DNA from: Nageia nagi
Lineage: Eukaryota > Pinophyta
NCBI GenBank assembly: GCA_050084985.1
Contig: JBITNC010000001.1
Coordinates: 159,836,001-159,900,000, forward strand
DNA: 64,000 nt
Direction of reading: 5' to 3'
The notes under the pieces are model-generated. The model was not told the origin of the DNA. It saw only the letters and a list, made by a program, of their open reading frames with translations, and ran no database searches. Each line of letters opens with the position of its first letter. Within the stretch, counting starts at the first letter, position 1. Position numbers and translations under genes: made by a program. Positions 23,574 through 36,165 of this stretch are shown one piece after another.

Positions 23574-25647
23574 AAGATGGAAAAAAACAAAGTTACATAG
23601 GATATGTGTTTCCCCCTATAAAATAGTTGTATCCTTGTATCCTGCTTCCAAATACAAAGAAACTCCATAGGATGTGTTTCCTACTATGTCCCCAAACGAG
23701 GATACATCTCCTAACAATACCCAGGATGGCTTAGGAGAAAATGAGAATGTTTCCAAAACGTTTTGGTGAAAGGGGGTGGCTAGGAGACACTTATGTAATG
23801 TACCCTTCTAGGGCTTATGCTAAACATGCACAATTACTCAACACAATTCCGCATTCATTTATAATTTAGAACACAACTGTAAATGCTCAACAAACATTCA
23901 AACATGCATTCAAGACTGAATTAAAACAACTATAACCAGATCTGATATATAGCAGTGATGAAGCTCATACAACATGTGAAATAGACCAAACTAGGACACA
24001 ATTGCAGATCTGTAATATAACAGTAATATACCTCCAAAATACTCTAATCCGCATACATCCTCATGCATAACGAATGATAATAGTACAGCAGTAATAGAAG
24101 AACATTCATTCACATCAAAAGAGCAAAATGAGAGCAATATAAGAGTCGAATATCAATAATAATGACCAAGAATAAGTATAGGGCTGTAACAAGCCGGTAA
24201 CAAGTTCTAGGGCAAAGCCCAAGATTCCAAAATGCTCAAGCAAGACTCCTAAAGGTTGGCACAAGACCCAAGACAGCTCCCAAGGCTAGCGCAAGTCTCA
24301 AATGGCTCCAAGATCCTAGCGCCAAGGCTAGAAGGTCTTCCAAGTTTGGTGCAAGCTCTCCAAGTGAATTTAATTGTGAATATGCCACTTCTAGGCTAGG
24401 GAGCAGCCCTAGCCCTTAGAAGGACGAGAGGGGAGCAATCCCAACTTTGAGATGATCTATGATCAAATGCCAAATTATGGTGGTGTTTAAGTGGTGAATC
24501 TCTCCTTTTATAAGTGCCTTTATATTGAAATCACCAATAATTAAACTCATGGTCAACTTGGAATAAAATAACTTTAGCCGATTTTTCCCTGGCCACGATA
24601 TTAGAATCCTAGTTTCGTGGGCGAACTTCAAAAGTCCATATCTCCCTTGTTCCTTAATGGAACCATGTTGTGTGAATTGTCAAAACGAGTGGCAGAAGAT
24701 TCTCCATCCATTCCAAAAGATAAATTAGTGATCCAAGACTTGTGAAGAAAGTTATGCCTTCTACAAGGTTTCTCAAAATTGGGGACTACGAGGGATCCAA
24801 AATGCATGATGCTTCCAAATGACTACCATGTTGAACTTGATATATGCCATTGATCTCCACTCGAAGTATTCTTCAGCTTGTTTTTGCATCTTCTACGAGC
24901 TTCATCTTGCCTATTCAAAGTCAGCATTAAATAGAATAAAAATTGGGCTGCATGGATCTTGTTCACGGTCATTCCTTCAACATAAACATCCACTCTTTCC
25001 CAAAGGATTATATTTGATCTTGTCATCTCATTATCAAACAATTAAGTAATTGCTTCATATTCATGAAGGCAAAGAAGACATGGCATTGTTTCCTTGGGCA
25101 ATATCGACTCCATAAGATAATCTACTTCACCTTCCACTTTCTTCAACCTTTTTAGTTGCCAAATTAAGATGGCTACATGAATCTTTCTTTATGCTAATTT
25201 GAGAATTAGTAATTAACGAAACTACACCAATGTTGACAATTTCTTTGTCCTTATCAACAATATCCTTTATAAGTAATTAAACCTTGTTTTTAAGCTCAAA
25301 TTGTCCATTCCCACAAAGTAGGGGACATTCCATGGTTTTGTTATGGGACATAAATGCAAATTTTATGTTTAGCACAAAGGCCGAAGTATGGGTATTTCAG
25401 AATGATCAATAACTCCCCATGTAATCCATTAACATCATATTAGATCTTCATTTATCCAACCACAAGTGAAAAGGCCATAATGTAAAGTGTAATTGATATT
25501 CTTAATTATACTTCACATACATTGTCTGAGATATAAACTTGCATAACATCTTCCAACAAAGTCCAAGGCTTTGTAGTCAACATCATTGGACACATGCTAT
25601 TTGTTCGTCATCAAATAATAACTTCATAATTTGATTTTTATCATAGG
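23574..25647. other. Intronic sequence, no gene recognised
   Basis: AT-rich with short open frames only. A stretch at 24190-24360 has loosely repeated AAGGCTAGCGC-like words, reminiscent of LTR sequence, but I could not define ends. Confidence 0.4.
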
Positions 25648-26754
25648 GAACTATTGATATTTAAAATTAGTCCTATAAACCAATTTATGCCAAATATGCA
25701 ACAATCAATAAAGAAATAAAATAAAGGATAGAATAGTGATGTAGTAATATTCACTGCAATAAGATAAATAACAATAAGTTAAGATAATGAAAGGTAAACA
25801 TGATTGTGAAGTAATATCTAGAACCATCCACAGCACACCATACCTTTTGATATCTTGCAATAAACTTATCTAGATGCTCATTTGGTCTTTGTTTGCAACC
25901 CATCAAATCTATTAATCCAAGAGGTCTTTGAATGTTGTACTTGAAATGATTCTTGAACAAATTCTTTAGCTATGGATAAGAAGTAATAGAAGTTGGCTCT
26001 AAGCTATGCATCCATTTCTTAGCCTCCCCAATCAAGCTCATTGGAAAATACTTAACATTGAGATTATCATTAATGTCGCATGTGAGCTCCATGGTGTACT
26101 CAAAGCCTTGAATAAGAGTTGTACGATCTCCCTCACCATTGAACTTCTCCAATTCAGGCTCCTTATTTGTTCTTGTGAGAATAGTGTTTATGATTTCTTC
26201 ACTTAATGGATTTCCTCTACCCTCCCTTATAGAAATACCCCCACTAAATTGTTCTTGCATATTGTCCATACAATGCTGCAAATTCAAAAGGATCTCATTA
26301 TAAGCCTAGTTTCCTTCTATTGTCGCAACCTATGGCAAAGGTTGCCTAGCATTTGTGTTGCAACCAACATTAGTGCTAGTATTGCTTCCAAATATTTTGA
26401 GTGCAATAGAAATAATTGGGCTCTTTCTTTGTGTTTTAATTGGTCTTCCATTTCTATCACATTCAAAGAAAATTCAATCAAAAAGCTACCAAGAATGACG
26501 TAGAAATGTGCAAGTTTGAATTGCACTTTTACCAATCCTAATTAGGGTGTGGAGAATGCAAAGAGTTGGTTTCACCAATTATGTTGATATTTAAAATTAG
26601 TCTTATAAACTAATTTATGCTACATATGCAACAATCACTAAAGAACTGAAATAAAGGATAGAACAATAATGTAAAAATATTTAGTGCAATAATATAAATA
26701 ACCATAAGCTGAGAAAATGAAAGGTAAAGATGATTGTGAAGTAATATCTAGAAT
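25648..26754 (-). mobile_element. Gag-only fragment between direct repeats
   Basis: Direct repeats of about 172 bp (25648-25822 and 26583-26754, about 90% alike by eye, both starting GATATTTAAAATTAGTC) flank a minus-strand gag piece. The repeats lack TG...CA ends, so they may be a duplication rather than LTRs. The gag side reads EFLEYTMEL-like GFEYTMELTCDIND, then KYFPMSLIGEAKKWMHSLEP, then NHFKYNIQRPLG and HLDKFIARYQKVW. This is a Retrotrans_gag core with one in-frame stop. No protease or pol is present. Confidence 0.65.
25826..26290 (-). pseudogene. gag: Ty3/gypsy gag core fragment
   Basis: Minus-strand capsid core of the Retrotrans_gag type, with the diagnostic GEAKKWMHSLEP followed by a YPQLK-like position that is now a stop, then LFKNHFKYN. 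About 150 codons are recognisable. It is broken and isolated: no zinc knuckle or pol follows to the left. Confidence 0.8.
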
Positions 26755-26812
26755 GTGCGAAGTCTAAGAGCAATAAGACTAGAAAGCCAAGAGTAGCTGC
26801 CAAGGTTAACAT

Positions 26813-27247
26813 TGACACCAATTTGCCTATGAATCAAGTCTCGTAACCAAAATCTATAACAATGTATAATGTTGACAAGCGTAATCTAGCATATAATAAC
26901 GAAAGAATGAATGGAAAGAATTTGTCTGATAACAAAACTCTCAATCAAAATAGGCGGTATTCAAGAACACCTACAAAGATAGCATGGTCCTATCAAGACA
27001 AAGATATGATAATCATCCCATGTGAAAGTTTTCCCTTTTTATAGGCAAGAGAACCACCATAATGCATGCATAGAATCCTATATTGATGCTAGGTTCCTTG
27101 CATAACAAAAGAGAGAAACAACATGAGATGGTACTTAAGGTGGCCCAAATGACAATAAGGTAAGATAGAACACTAAGATAGCAATTATTGTCAATTAAGC
27201 AATAACACAACTAATTAGGATACAAGTATCCAAATTAGGTGTCAACA
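26813..27247 (-). repeat. Probable LTR (TGTTGACACC type)
   Basis: The minus strand begins TGTTGACACCTAATTTGG at 27247 and ends near GGTGTCA at 26813. The ends form an imperfect inverted repeat. A TATAAAAA box on the minus strand (27036-27043) lies about 205 bp inside. It sits upstream of the minus-strand gag fragment, so it may be that fragment's 5' LTR. I see no clear primer site or TSD. Confidence 0.5.
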
Positions 27248-27832
27248 GGAGCATTGGCATTCAACTTAAGAGCCATCTTTCATTTTATCTCTAGATTTAC
27301 CTTTCCCATCACCACTAGCACCAATTGCAGAGTTCTCCAACAAAACAACAAAGGAATTCAAATAATATTGGTTGAAATAGAGCAACCGAATTGTGTTTGT
27401 TGGGATAACAAGTTTTAGGGAGATGGAGAGAAGTTGACAATGAGTCATTTACATGAGTGGAACCAATCTACAATCTTTATTGTATATGAAATGAATAGCA
27501 CACAAGGCAAGTGGTGATTGGATCTACATGGAAGAAGGAAAAGCCTTTTCTATGATTTTCTTATTTGGTGATCAACATTTTTGGATACATTTAGTGAATT
27601 TGAGGTTCTCCTACACACAAACACTCAACCATCGCACTCGCAAAATCAATTTCTTTGTAGTTGTATAGGAACATTGAAATGTTACTGAAAAGGAAAGCCC
27701 ATCAATACCAAAATGCTGATAAATCAATAGAATTTGGACAAATCTCCATATTCTTCAAATTTGTATTGGAAGACATGAGTCATGCATTTGAGTTCTCTAA
27801 TGGATTTCCAATCAGTAGTCTAGACTTCATCA
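27248..27832. other. Intronic sequence, no gene recognised
   Basis: No coding signal, repeat or transposon end could be identified between the two LTR edges. Confidence 0.4.
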
Positions 27833-28012
27833 TGTTGTGCTTGCACAACACACCCCAAGATGTAGCATTTTGGGGACCCAATTTTTGCAAATCTGGCAAT
27901 CCAGGATGGATAGAGCTTACAAGTGAGATAGTCCAGATAACTTAAGAGACAATTCTACGACATTTTCAAGATCATGGATAATATGAAGCAATTCATTCGA
28001 CACAGGATCACT

Positions 28013-29318
28013 TGTGATGATCGAAATTTAATTTCAAACACAAACTAGCAATACTGGACCATCAAACCTTGACATCAGGTATAGGGCATCCACCATACAC
28101 AATCAAACCCTCATGCATGCAACATTAGGGTTAGGACATCAATATCACACATTTAGATACCCAAAATGCCAACATCCAGCATATACATGAGAATAGAAAT
28201 ATACAATACACCATAAGGGCAATGTCTGGCAATTACAAGCATATAACAATGAACACCACATCACAATGCCAACGTCTGGCTCATACATAAACAATGAAGC
28301 CTAATCAACCCAACACATGCATAAGTATGAAATACAAAATACACAATGAGATCCAAAGCCCTCTGGTTGTATACGAATGATAAACAATGGATGCAATACA
28401 ATAACAATGCCCAATGGGCAGTTGTTGGCCTCAAGGGAGCCGACTAGGGCACAATGCTCTGAAATCCTCAACATTGAACAACTGTCGAACCACAGGATAG
28501 ACTCACTCCCTCAAATCTTGAATCCTCTCCACTGAAGGAGCCCTCCTCAAATCCTGATGAACCATTGAAGGTAGAAGTAAATCCTTGAAATGTGACCGGA
28601 TGGGCAAGGTGCTCCACCTATGCCATAGATAATCAGGATCCCACTGCCTGACTACCCTCTAGATGCTCTGCCAAGGAATGGATTGCTTAGCACCGCTAAG
28701 ACTTGTGCCCGAAGGTTTGTAGTAAGTGTAATAATAATCAATAGTTATCCAATACTGAAGCTCCAATGTCTATTTATACATTGCTCGTGTTCGAAGCTCA
28801 CCTAGGAGTCATCCTAGGCCCATCTAATCCAATGTTGGGTATTTAGGGGGGCCCAATCACTTAAAGTGCCAACGTGGGGGTAATGACCACTTAAAGTGCC
28901 AACGTGGGGTCCCTAGCACTTAGAGTGCCAACGTGGGGGTCCTGGTGTCCTCAAGAGCCAACTTGGGGGTCATGACCACTTAAAGTGCCAACGTGGGGTC
29001 CTTAGCACTTAGAGTGCCAACGTGCTGGTGTCCTCAAGAGCCAACGTGGGGGTATGGGGCAATCCCCAGTGTGGCGCTAGCATTGTTGGTAGCCGTCCAA
29101 CTCACAACTTGGGATTCCCACAATCTGGGATCTCCAATACAAAACATGCCTAATCCACTACTCAGGAGGGAGATGTCCTACTTGGGGCTCACAATGGGGT
29201 CCACATGACCCATTAACCTCCTATCCTAAGTTACATCAATGCAAATACAAGTACATCAAATATATATAGTACAAGGTGACCAAAATGGTCCCACTAAAAG
29301 TACAAGGGGGATGTCACA
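28013..29318 (-). mobile_element. Solo LTR of the gag-protease family, nested
   Basis: A 1306-bp LTR reading TGTGACATCCCCC to ATCACA on the minus strand, flanked by ATCACT on both sides (28007-28012 and 29319-29324). The interior matches the LTRs at 5284-6489 and 53030-54132 in many short blocks (AGGGCATCCA, TGAGCCCCAAGT on the minus strand). It has its own expansion of roughly 30-bp units containing GTGCCAACGTGGGG at 28855-29055. It sits inside the long LTR that starts at 27833. Confidence 0.85.
28855..29055. repeat. 29-31-bp repeats around GCCAACGTGGGG within the solo LTR
   Basis: Seven units alternate between cacttaaagtgccaacgtgg, cacttagagtgccaacgtgg and cctcaagagccaacgtggg. The core CCAACGTGG is the same as that of the 30-bp protein-coding array at 2551-3090. 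Confidence 0.88.
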
Positions 29319-30951
29319 ATCACTAGGGTATTATGGGCATCCAAGCACCAAACCAATGTTTGTCCAGAGTAATCAAGTGACCAAGCAGATGCTTCCAGTG
29401 ATGGATAGGCAGTATAGATTTTTGATAATAGAGAGTTTGATGACATAAAATGATGAAGAATTCAGTTTCAGGCACATTTGGGTTTTGAACTTTCAGTTTC
29501 GGTTGGAGAAGCTCCCTAGGGGGACAAGATGAAGACATATGAGTGATGCTTCCAAGAAGTGTGGAGTTGAGCATAGACATAGAAAAATGAGTTTTTTTTA
29601 AACACGTTGGAATGAAAATCTAAGAGAAAGTTGTCATGCTAAATGATAGAATAAGCACTTTTGCTCTTGGAAAATTCGAAAAATGAGCAAAATTAAGCCT
29701 CTAATTCCTAGGTGCAGGTTTGCCATGTTTTTGATTTTTGCTCAAACATTCCAAATCCTTGAAAACCTGTGCCTACCTTTTGGGAGGCCTAAATTGATCC
29801 AAATTCAATTTTTTTGAGCTTGGGGACATGGCAAATGCAATTTTACATCAAATTGGTCTTTCAAGTTTGCAATTTGGACAAGATTTACCCTCTCAAAAAT
29901 GCAAGAAAAAAAAAAAGAGAAAATAAGAGTTGAGGGCAGCCAATAGGAATGCTTGAAAATTTTCCAAATTTTCAAAATTGCAAAATCAAAAATCTAAGAG
30001 AAAGGTGTGATGCCAAATGTCAAATTAGGCACTTCTGCTCTTGGAAATGTTGCAAAAACACCAAAATTGGCCCTCCCTTGGCTAGGTGCAAGTTGCCAAG
30101 TTTTGGAACTTTTCAAAATTTCAAAAACTCCCCTATGTCCTCCAAAACCAGCGCCTAGCATTCTGAGGCCCCAGTTTTGTCCAAAATCAAAATGTTTTAT
30201 CATAGGAGCATGGAAAATCCATTTTTTCACAAGTTTGATGTTATAAGTTTTCCAAAAAAATGAAATCTACTTCTCCAAAATCATGACAAAGTGGGCAGCC
30301 AACGAGAGAGCTTGAAAAATTTCCCAAATTTTCAAAATTTGCAAAATCAAAATTGGAGAGATAGGTAGGGTGGCAAATAACAAATTGAGCAACTTTGCTC
30401 TTGAAATTATTGAAAAATAAAAAAAAATTGCCCCCCTAATTCCTAGGCGATGGTTTTCCAACTTTTCAAACTTTCAAAAAACTCCCTATTCCTTGCAAAA
30501 CCTGCGCCTAGCCTTTTTGCCCCCCAAAATTTGTCAAAATTGCTTTTTTTTTTTTTCCTTCATGGGCTAGGAGGTGTGATTCTACACCATTTTGGTCTTC
30601 CAAGTGTGCAATTTGGACAAGAAAAACTCCTTGAAACCATGGATTTGTCCTCCAAAATGAAGAAAAGATGAAAAAGATCAAGTATTTGGATATTTTTCAA
30701 AAAGTTCAAATTTTAGAATCCAAATGTGAAACATGGATATGAAAGAGCATGCAGAAACCTCAAACTTTGCCTCTTGAAGCATGCAAATTGATCCAAACCT
30801 CCTCCTTCCATTCCTAGGCATAGGTTTGGCACGATTTGAAACTTTTGGCCATTTTTCCAACATTGGGTATGAGGAGAAAACTTTAAAAATGCAAAAATAT
30901 GCCTTTTAGGGTTAGTGTGGTGTTGAAATGTGGCATATTTTGACCCTAAAG

Positions 30952-30960
30952 TCTATAAAT
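30952..30960 (+). promoter_or_regulatory. TATA box of the long LTR
   Basis: TCTATAAAT followed by ACATCCTCACTCC, in plus orientation, lies just upstream of the tandem repeats. It agrees with the orientation inferred from the palindromic terminus at 27833. Confidence 0.55.
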
Positions 30961-31059
30961 ACATCCTCACTCCTCCATTTTCCACATGATTGTCATTTAT
31001 TTTGAAGAATTGGAGAGCTAAACAAGGAGATAAACCCAACTTTCAGCCTTGCAGCAAGA

Positions 31060-31505
31060 TTTGGAGCCTTGAGACCATTAGCCAAACACCTTACCATCAC
31101 CAAACTCCAAGATCCTAAAGTATTCTATCACTTATATCCACGTTTTTCAAGATTTTTGAGAATTTATGCTCCCAAACCCTTGAAAAATAACTTTTTCAGA
31201 TATCAACTTGGATTAAATATTTGAATACCTTGGAGCAAGATTTGGAACCTTGAGACCATAGCCAAACACCTTACCATCACCAAACTCCAAGATCCTAAAG
31301 TATTCTATCACTTATATCCACGTTTTTCAAGATTTTTGAGAATTTATGCTCCCAAACCCTTGAAAATAACTTTTTCAGATATCAACTTGGATTAAATATT
31401 TGAATACCTTGGAGCAAGATTTGGAACCTTGAGACCATAGCCAAACACCTTACCATCACCAAACTCCAAGATCCTAAGGTATTCTATCATTTATATCCAT
31501 TTTTT
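31060..31505. repeat. Tandem repeat, period about 177 bp
   Basis: About two and a half copies of a unit beginning GGAGC(A/C)...TTTGGA(G/A)CCTTGAGACCAT. The first two copies are nearly identical and the third is diverged. It lies downstream of the TATA box in the long LTR. Confidence 0.9.
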
Positions 31506-32672
31506 CAAAATTTTTGAGGATTTATGCTTCAAAACCCCATTTTCCAATATCCCAAACCCTTGAAAAATATTTTTTTCAGATTTCAACATGGATTACATAT
31601 TTGGATACCCATTACCCTTGGGATCATTTTTAATTTCAGCCAAAAAAACACAAAAATTCCAAGATCCAAGATCTGAGTGCCTAAAATCCAAATATTTTCG
31701 AAAAAATTTCAAAAAATCCATGAAAATTTTCAAAGTTCTCTAAAAAGTGTTCTTTAAGTTAGAATTGGTCATTTCAAAAGCTAAAACACCTTCCCTACTC
31801 ATTCCCCATCTACCAAAGGTGTTAGAAACCAAATCCGACATCATTTGACCATTTTTTCAAATTTGTCTCCTTGGCAAAATTATGAAAAGGTCTGTATTTT
31901 TTCCAGCAAGCTCTATTTTTGAGCTAAAATCTCGAAAAATCTTCCAAAATCCCAAATTTTCCTAAAAGTCTTTCCAAAGCACTTCCCCCTTAGAGTTAGT
32001 TACCCTACTATCATTCCAATTTCACTCTAAATGCCTCACAACTTCGCAATTTTGGTTCACCTTCGATGATGGCACACTTAGGAAAAATTCCAAAAAAATC
32101 CAAAATTTCCAAAATTCCTCTTTTTGCCCAGAAAGTGCCAAATACTTGTTAGGACTCTCCTAACACTGTGTTGTTCACTTAACGGGGACAAAATGGTGTT
32201 AGTTGCACAAAATATCAAACACCGGAAGCAAAGAAGGCTCAAGATGGAGAGCCACATCACCCTTGAACATACTACAGAGCCGGTGATGCCCATGGCGGAG
32301 TTCACAGACCGTCTGAGTGATATTGGAGATACCGATTGTAACTCCTTGGATCCAATCAAAACATTGACAAAGATACAATTTATGGATCCTGCCACGCTAG
32401 TAAATGACACATTGAGAACATCTTTGCTAGTAATGACATCCATGGTGCCATTTGCCTCACGCTTCCCGAAGTTGTGTTCATTTTTCAATTCTTTGTGAAT
32501 CCGCTAAACTTGCAAGGTATCTTGAATGTTCCTATACCTCTCTATAGTGTCGAGGGACATATGTAGATATGATGAGTCCCATGTTTTGTTGAAAAAGCGT
32601 CAATCACTCTATCAGGATCATAATGATCTGTGGCCACCTCAATCTAGAACTAATAAAGTGCTAACTCCTCAA

Positions 32673-35600
32673 TCAGGCTGATTTGACGCCAAGTAGTGCA
32701 CTCATATTTTCCAATGAACCAAAATGAGCATATTTAGATAACCAATCAACCACCACTAGAATAACTGATTTACCATGAGATTTAGGAAAGCCTTCAATGA
32801 AATCCATTGAGATATCGGTCCATGTACAAGTAGGTATGGGGAGAGGTTGAAGGAGTCCCGAAGTACCCATTGTCTCACCCTTTTGTCTTTGACACACATC
32901 ACAAGCTGCCACAAACTATTTGATATCCAATTTCATACCTGTCCAATAGAATGACCGCGCCACTCGCTTATAGGTTTTAAAAAATCCTTCATTTCTTGAT
33001 GTAGGTGTGGAATGCAATTCGGCAAGTATTTCTGATTTACATTTTGAAGGAGACGGTAACAAAATTCGACCTTTGAATCTCAAAATACCATCATGCCATG
33101 TATGGTGTGGTTTACTCGTAGGGTCTTGAGTGATCTGTTTTATTAATTCTTGGGTGGAGCTATCCTTTGCCCACTCTTGTTTAACTTTATCCAACCATTG
33201 AGGAATAGGAGATGAAAGAGCTTGCTGTGCTACTTGATCTTCAAATTTTCTGGACAAAGCATCGACAACCACATTCTCCTTACCTTTACAGTATACTATC
33301 TCATAATCATACCCTAGTCGTTTGGTCACCCATTTTTGTTGCTCAGGCGTAGAAATGCGTTGCTCAACGAAAAATTTCAAACTATGATGATCTATGAAGA
33401 TAATGAAATGGCGACCAATGAGATATGGTCTCCAATGTTGAACTGCATGAATGATGGCAAGCATTTCTTTTTCATAAGTGGATTTGCCCAAATTTTTTCC
33501 AAAGAGTGCTCTACTATTGAATGCCAAGGGATGCCCTTCCTGCATTAATACTGCCCCGATCCCTACTTCACAAGCATCAATTTCTATCACAAAGGTTTTA
33601 GAAAAATATGGCATCGCTAATACCGGGTGGTACACTGCCTCCTTGAGCTTAATGAAAGTTGCCTCAGCTTGAGGGGACCATTGGAAAGCATTCTTTTTCA
33701 ACAACATGGTTAGGGGTGCTGCAATTTTGCCATAATCCTTCACAAATTTCCGATAATAGCCTGTCAACCCTAAGAATCCTCGAAGACTTTTCAAAGATTT
33801 AGGAATAGACCAATTCTGCATGTCAATAATCTTTTGTGGATCCACCTTAACTCCCTCTTCAGATATAACATGGCCTAAGTAATCAATTTCCCTCTTGCCG
33901 AATGAGCATTTTGATTTTTTTGCATATAGCTGGTGTTCCTTCAAGATTTGTAGGGTTTGGTCAACATATGCCACATGTTCTTGCCATGTCTTACTGTAGA
34001 TCAAGATATCATCAAAGAAAAGTAAAATGAACTTCTTGAGGAACGGATGAAACACTTGATTCATTAAACTTTGAAATGTGGATGGAGCATTTGTGAGGCC
34101 AAAAGGCATGACCAAGAACTCATAATGGCCCTCATAGGTGCGAAATGCAGTTTTTGGTATATCCTCCTCCTTGAAACGAATTTGGTGATACCTAGATCGT
34201 AGGTCCAACTTGGAAAAATATCTTGCCCATGCAGTTCATCCAATAATTCATCAATGATTGGTATGGGAAATTTGTCCTTGATTGTAATTTTGTTGAGGGC
34301 CCTGAAATCCACACACATATGCCATGAACAATCTTTCTTATGAACCAATATAATTGGAGAAAAATATGGGCTTACACTAGGTCGGATTACTCTTGCATCC
34401 AACAATTCCTTAACCAATTTTTCAATTTCATTTTTTGTAAGCAAAGATACCGATAAAGACGAATGTTTGGTGGGTGACTTCCCGGCACCAACTAGATAGC
34501 ATGATCATGTCATCGCTGGGGTGGTAAGCCCATTGGTTCCTCAAAGGTACTTGAATACTTACTTAAGATGGGCTACAGATCCTTAGGCTCTATGATTTCA
34601 GATTTGGTGATTGATAAGGAGTGTAACTGTGCCAACATCCCTTTTCCAATTTTTCGTAGGATCTTTTCCATGCGATGTGAGCTCACAATTTGTACAGATC
34701 CACCCTGTAATCCCCTGAGAGTATGCTCTTATACATCTATTTTGAAGGTCATCCATAGCTCTGCAAAATTCCACTGTACGATGCCCAAAGTCCTCAACCA
34801 TTGTACTCCCAAAACTATATCTCATCCCCCAAGTGGTAAAGCGTACATGTCACTTTTCAAAGTATAGTGGTCCATGCTCAGTTTGACATTGTGACATGTG
34901 CCTTTACATGCTATTTTTCCTCCATTACCAAGCATAACCTCAAAATTATTTGTAGGATGTATGTAACAATCAGCAACCTTAGCCACTCGTGGATCAATGA
35001 AATTATGAGTACTTCCTGAATCCAACAATATTATAAGAGGGCACTTTTTAAAAAACCCTTTGACCTTCATAGTTTGAGGGGTGGTAATTCCTGCCAATGC
35101 ATTGTAAGAGATAATCGGGGCCTCCTAATCTGGAATTTCCTCTGTAGCTTTTTCGGCTACACTCTCATATTCCTCCTCACTAGGAGCATCAACATCAAGC
35201 AGATATAACTTTTGTTGTGTACAACAATGACCACGAACAAATTTCTCATCACAATTATAGCACAAGCTCTTCTTTCGACGTTCTTCCATTTCCTCCCACA
35301 TTAACTTCTTAGTTTGCATTGTGCGATTTGGTGGTGTGGCACTTGTGTTATTAGAGGAATGAGAAATATTATGTGTTTTGGTGAATGAAGGTCTTGCATT
35401 TCGTCAATGAGCACTGGCTTTATCTTCAGTGAGTTTTGTCAAGGCAATAACATCCATCATAGTTTTGGGATTAAACATTTTGACCTCTTGTTTAATTTCT
35501 TCCTTTAAGCCACTGATAAAACAACTTGTGAAAAATGCATCGTCCAACCCTTGTGTGATTGGCCAATTTCTCAAACTGATTTTGGTATTCTTTGACTGTG

Positions 35601-36165
35601 GTAGTTTGACGTAGCTTGGTCAATGCCCTTGTGAAATCTTCATAGTCACTAAGACCAAAACGGATCAATAATTTTTGAGTGAATTCATCCCATGATGAGC
35701 AAGATGCGTCTTTGAGTACCACTGGTGCCATTGGAGAGCCTCACGGTCCAAATGAAAAGTTGCCATGCGCACCTTCAGATCCTTTGGGATTTGGTTCAAT
35801 GTGAAATACTGACCAGTCTTATAAATCCAGCCAGTGGAATTATCTCCATCAAATCGGGGAAAATCTAATTTGGTTGTGCGCAGAAGAATGAAACCACCCT
35901 GTTGGCTATGAAAATTATGATGATACCCTTGTTGATTTCTTGACTGCCTTGATTGCTGTGAACTGGATGCATTGTTGGTATGACTAAGACTTAGTTGAAC
36001 ACTGTCACATTTACTGTCAAGGGTCTATATTTGGGTTTGTATTTGTCGGATTTTTGCCCTGAATGTACTGGTAAGTGTATCTGCCATTTGTTGGATCATA
36101 GTTTGAAAGGTCATCATGGTAGGATCAGCTTGTGTTGCTGTTTGGGATCTTGTTTCAGGTGCCAT
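32673..36165 (-). pseudogene. gag-pol: Ty3/gypsy gag-pol remnant, truncated in integrase
   Basis: Starts at ATG 36165 (MAPETRSQTA). In order: gag core (WDEFTQKLLIRFG, 35731-35492), zinc knuckle CYNCDEKFVRGHCC (35319-35125), and protease with ILLDSGSTHNFIDP (35097-34822). RT runs from KLVKELLDARVIRPS to FFDDILIYSKTWQ, with FFDD where YVDD or FIDD is usual. RNase H follows (IEIDACEVGIGAVL, HHSLKFF, VVDALSRK), then the integrase zinc finger and the start of its core (CDVCQRQKGE, TDISMDFIEG, VVVDWLSKYAHF). A frameshift splits RT near 34200. Sequence stops matching at 32673, so the rest of integrase and the 3' LTR are missing. The 430-codon RT-RNase H stretch (34208-32916) is intact. Confidence 0.92.

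Larger units (their letters stand above)
27833..32660 (+). mobile_element. Long LTR with palindromic terminus, copy B (interrupted)
   Basis: It starts at 27833 with TGTTGTGC-TT-GCACAAC and then the CCCCAAGATG/CATTTTGGGG palindrome, as in copies A, C and D. It is interrupted by a solo LTR (28007-29324) and resumes. It carries diverged blocks around CCTAGGTGC/GCGCCTAGC at about 360-bp spacing (29640-30870), a TATA box at 30952 and a tandem array of about 177 bp (31060-31500). The right end was not found; it stops before the gypsy remnant at 32673. The open frame 32124-32498 is not recognised. Copy C suggests this is one LTR several kb long. Confidence 0.6.

Noticed and set aside
28855-29055. 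Evenly spaced repeats that could suggest a CRISPR array
   Set aside because: Repeats are contiguous LTR-internal units in a plant genome, with no unique spacers.
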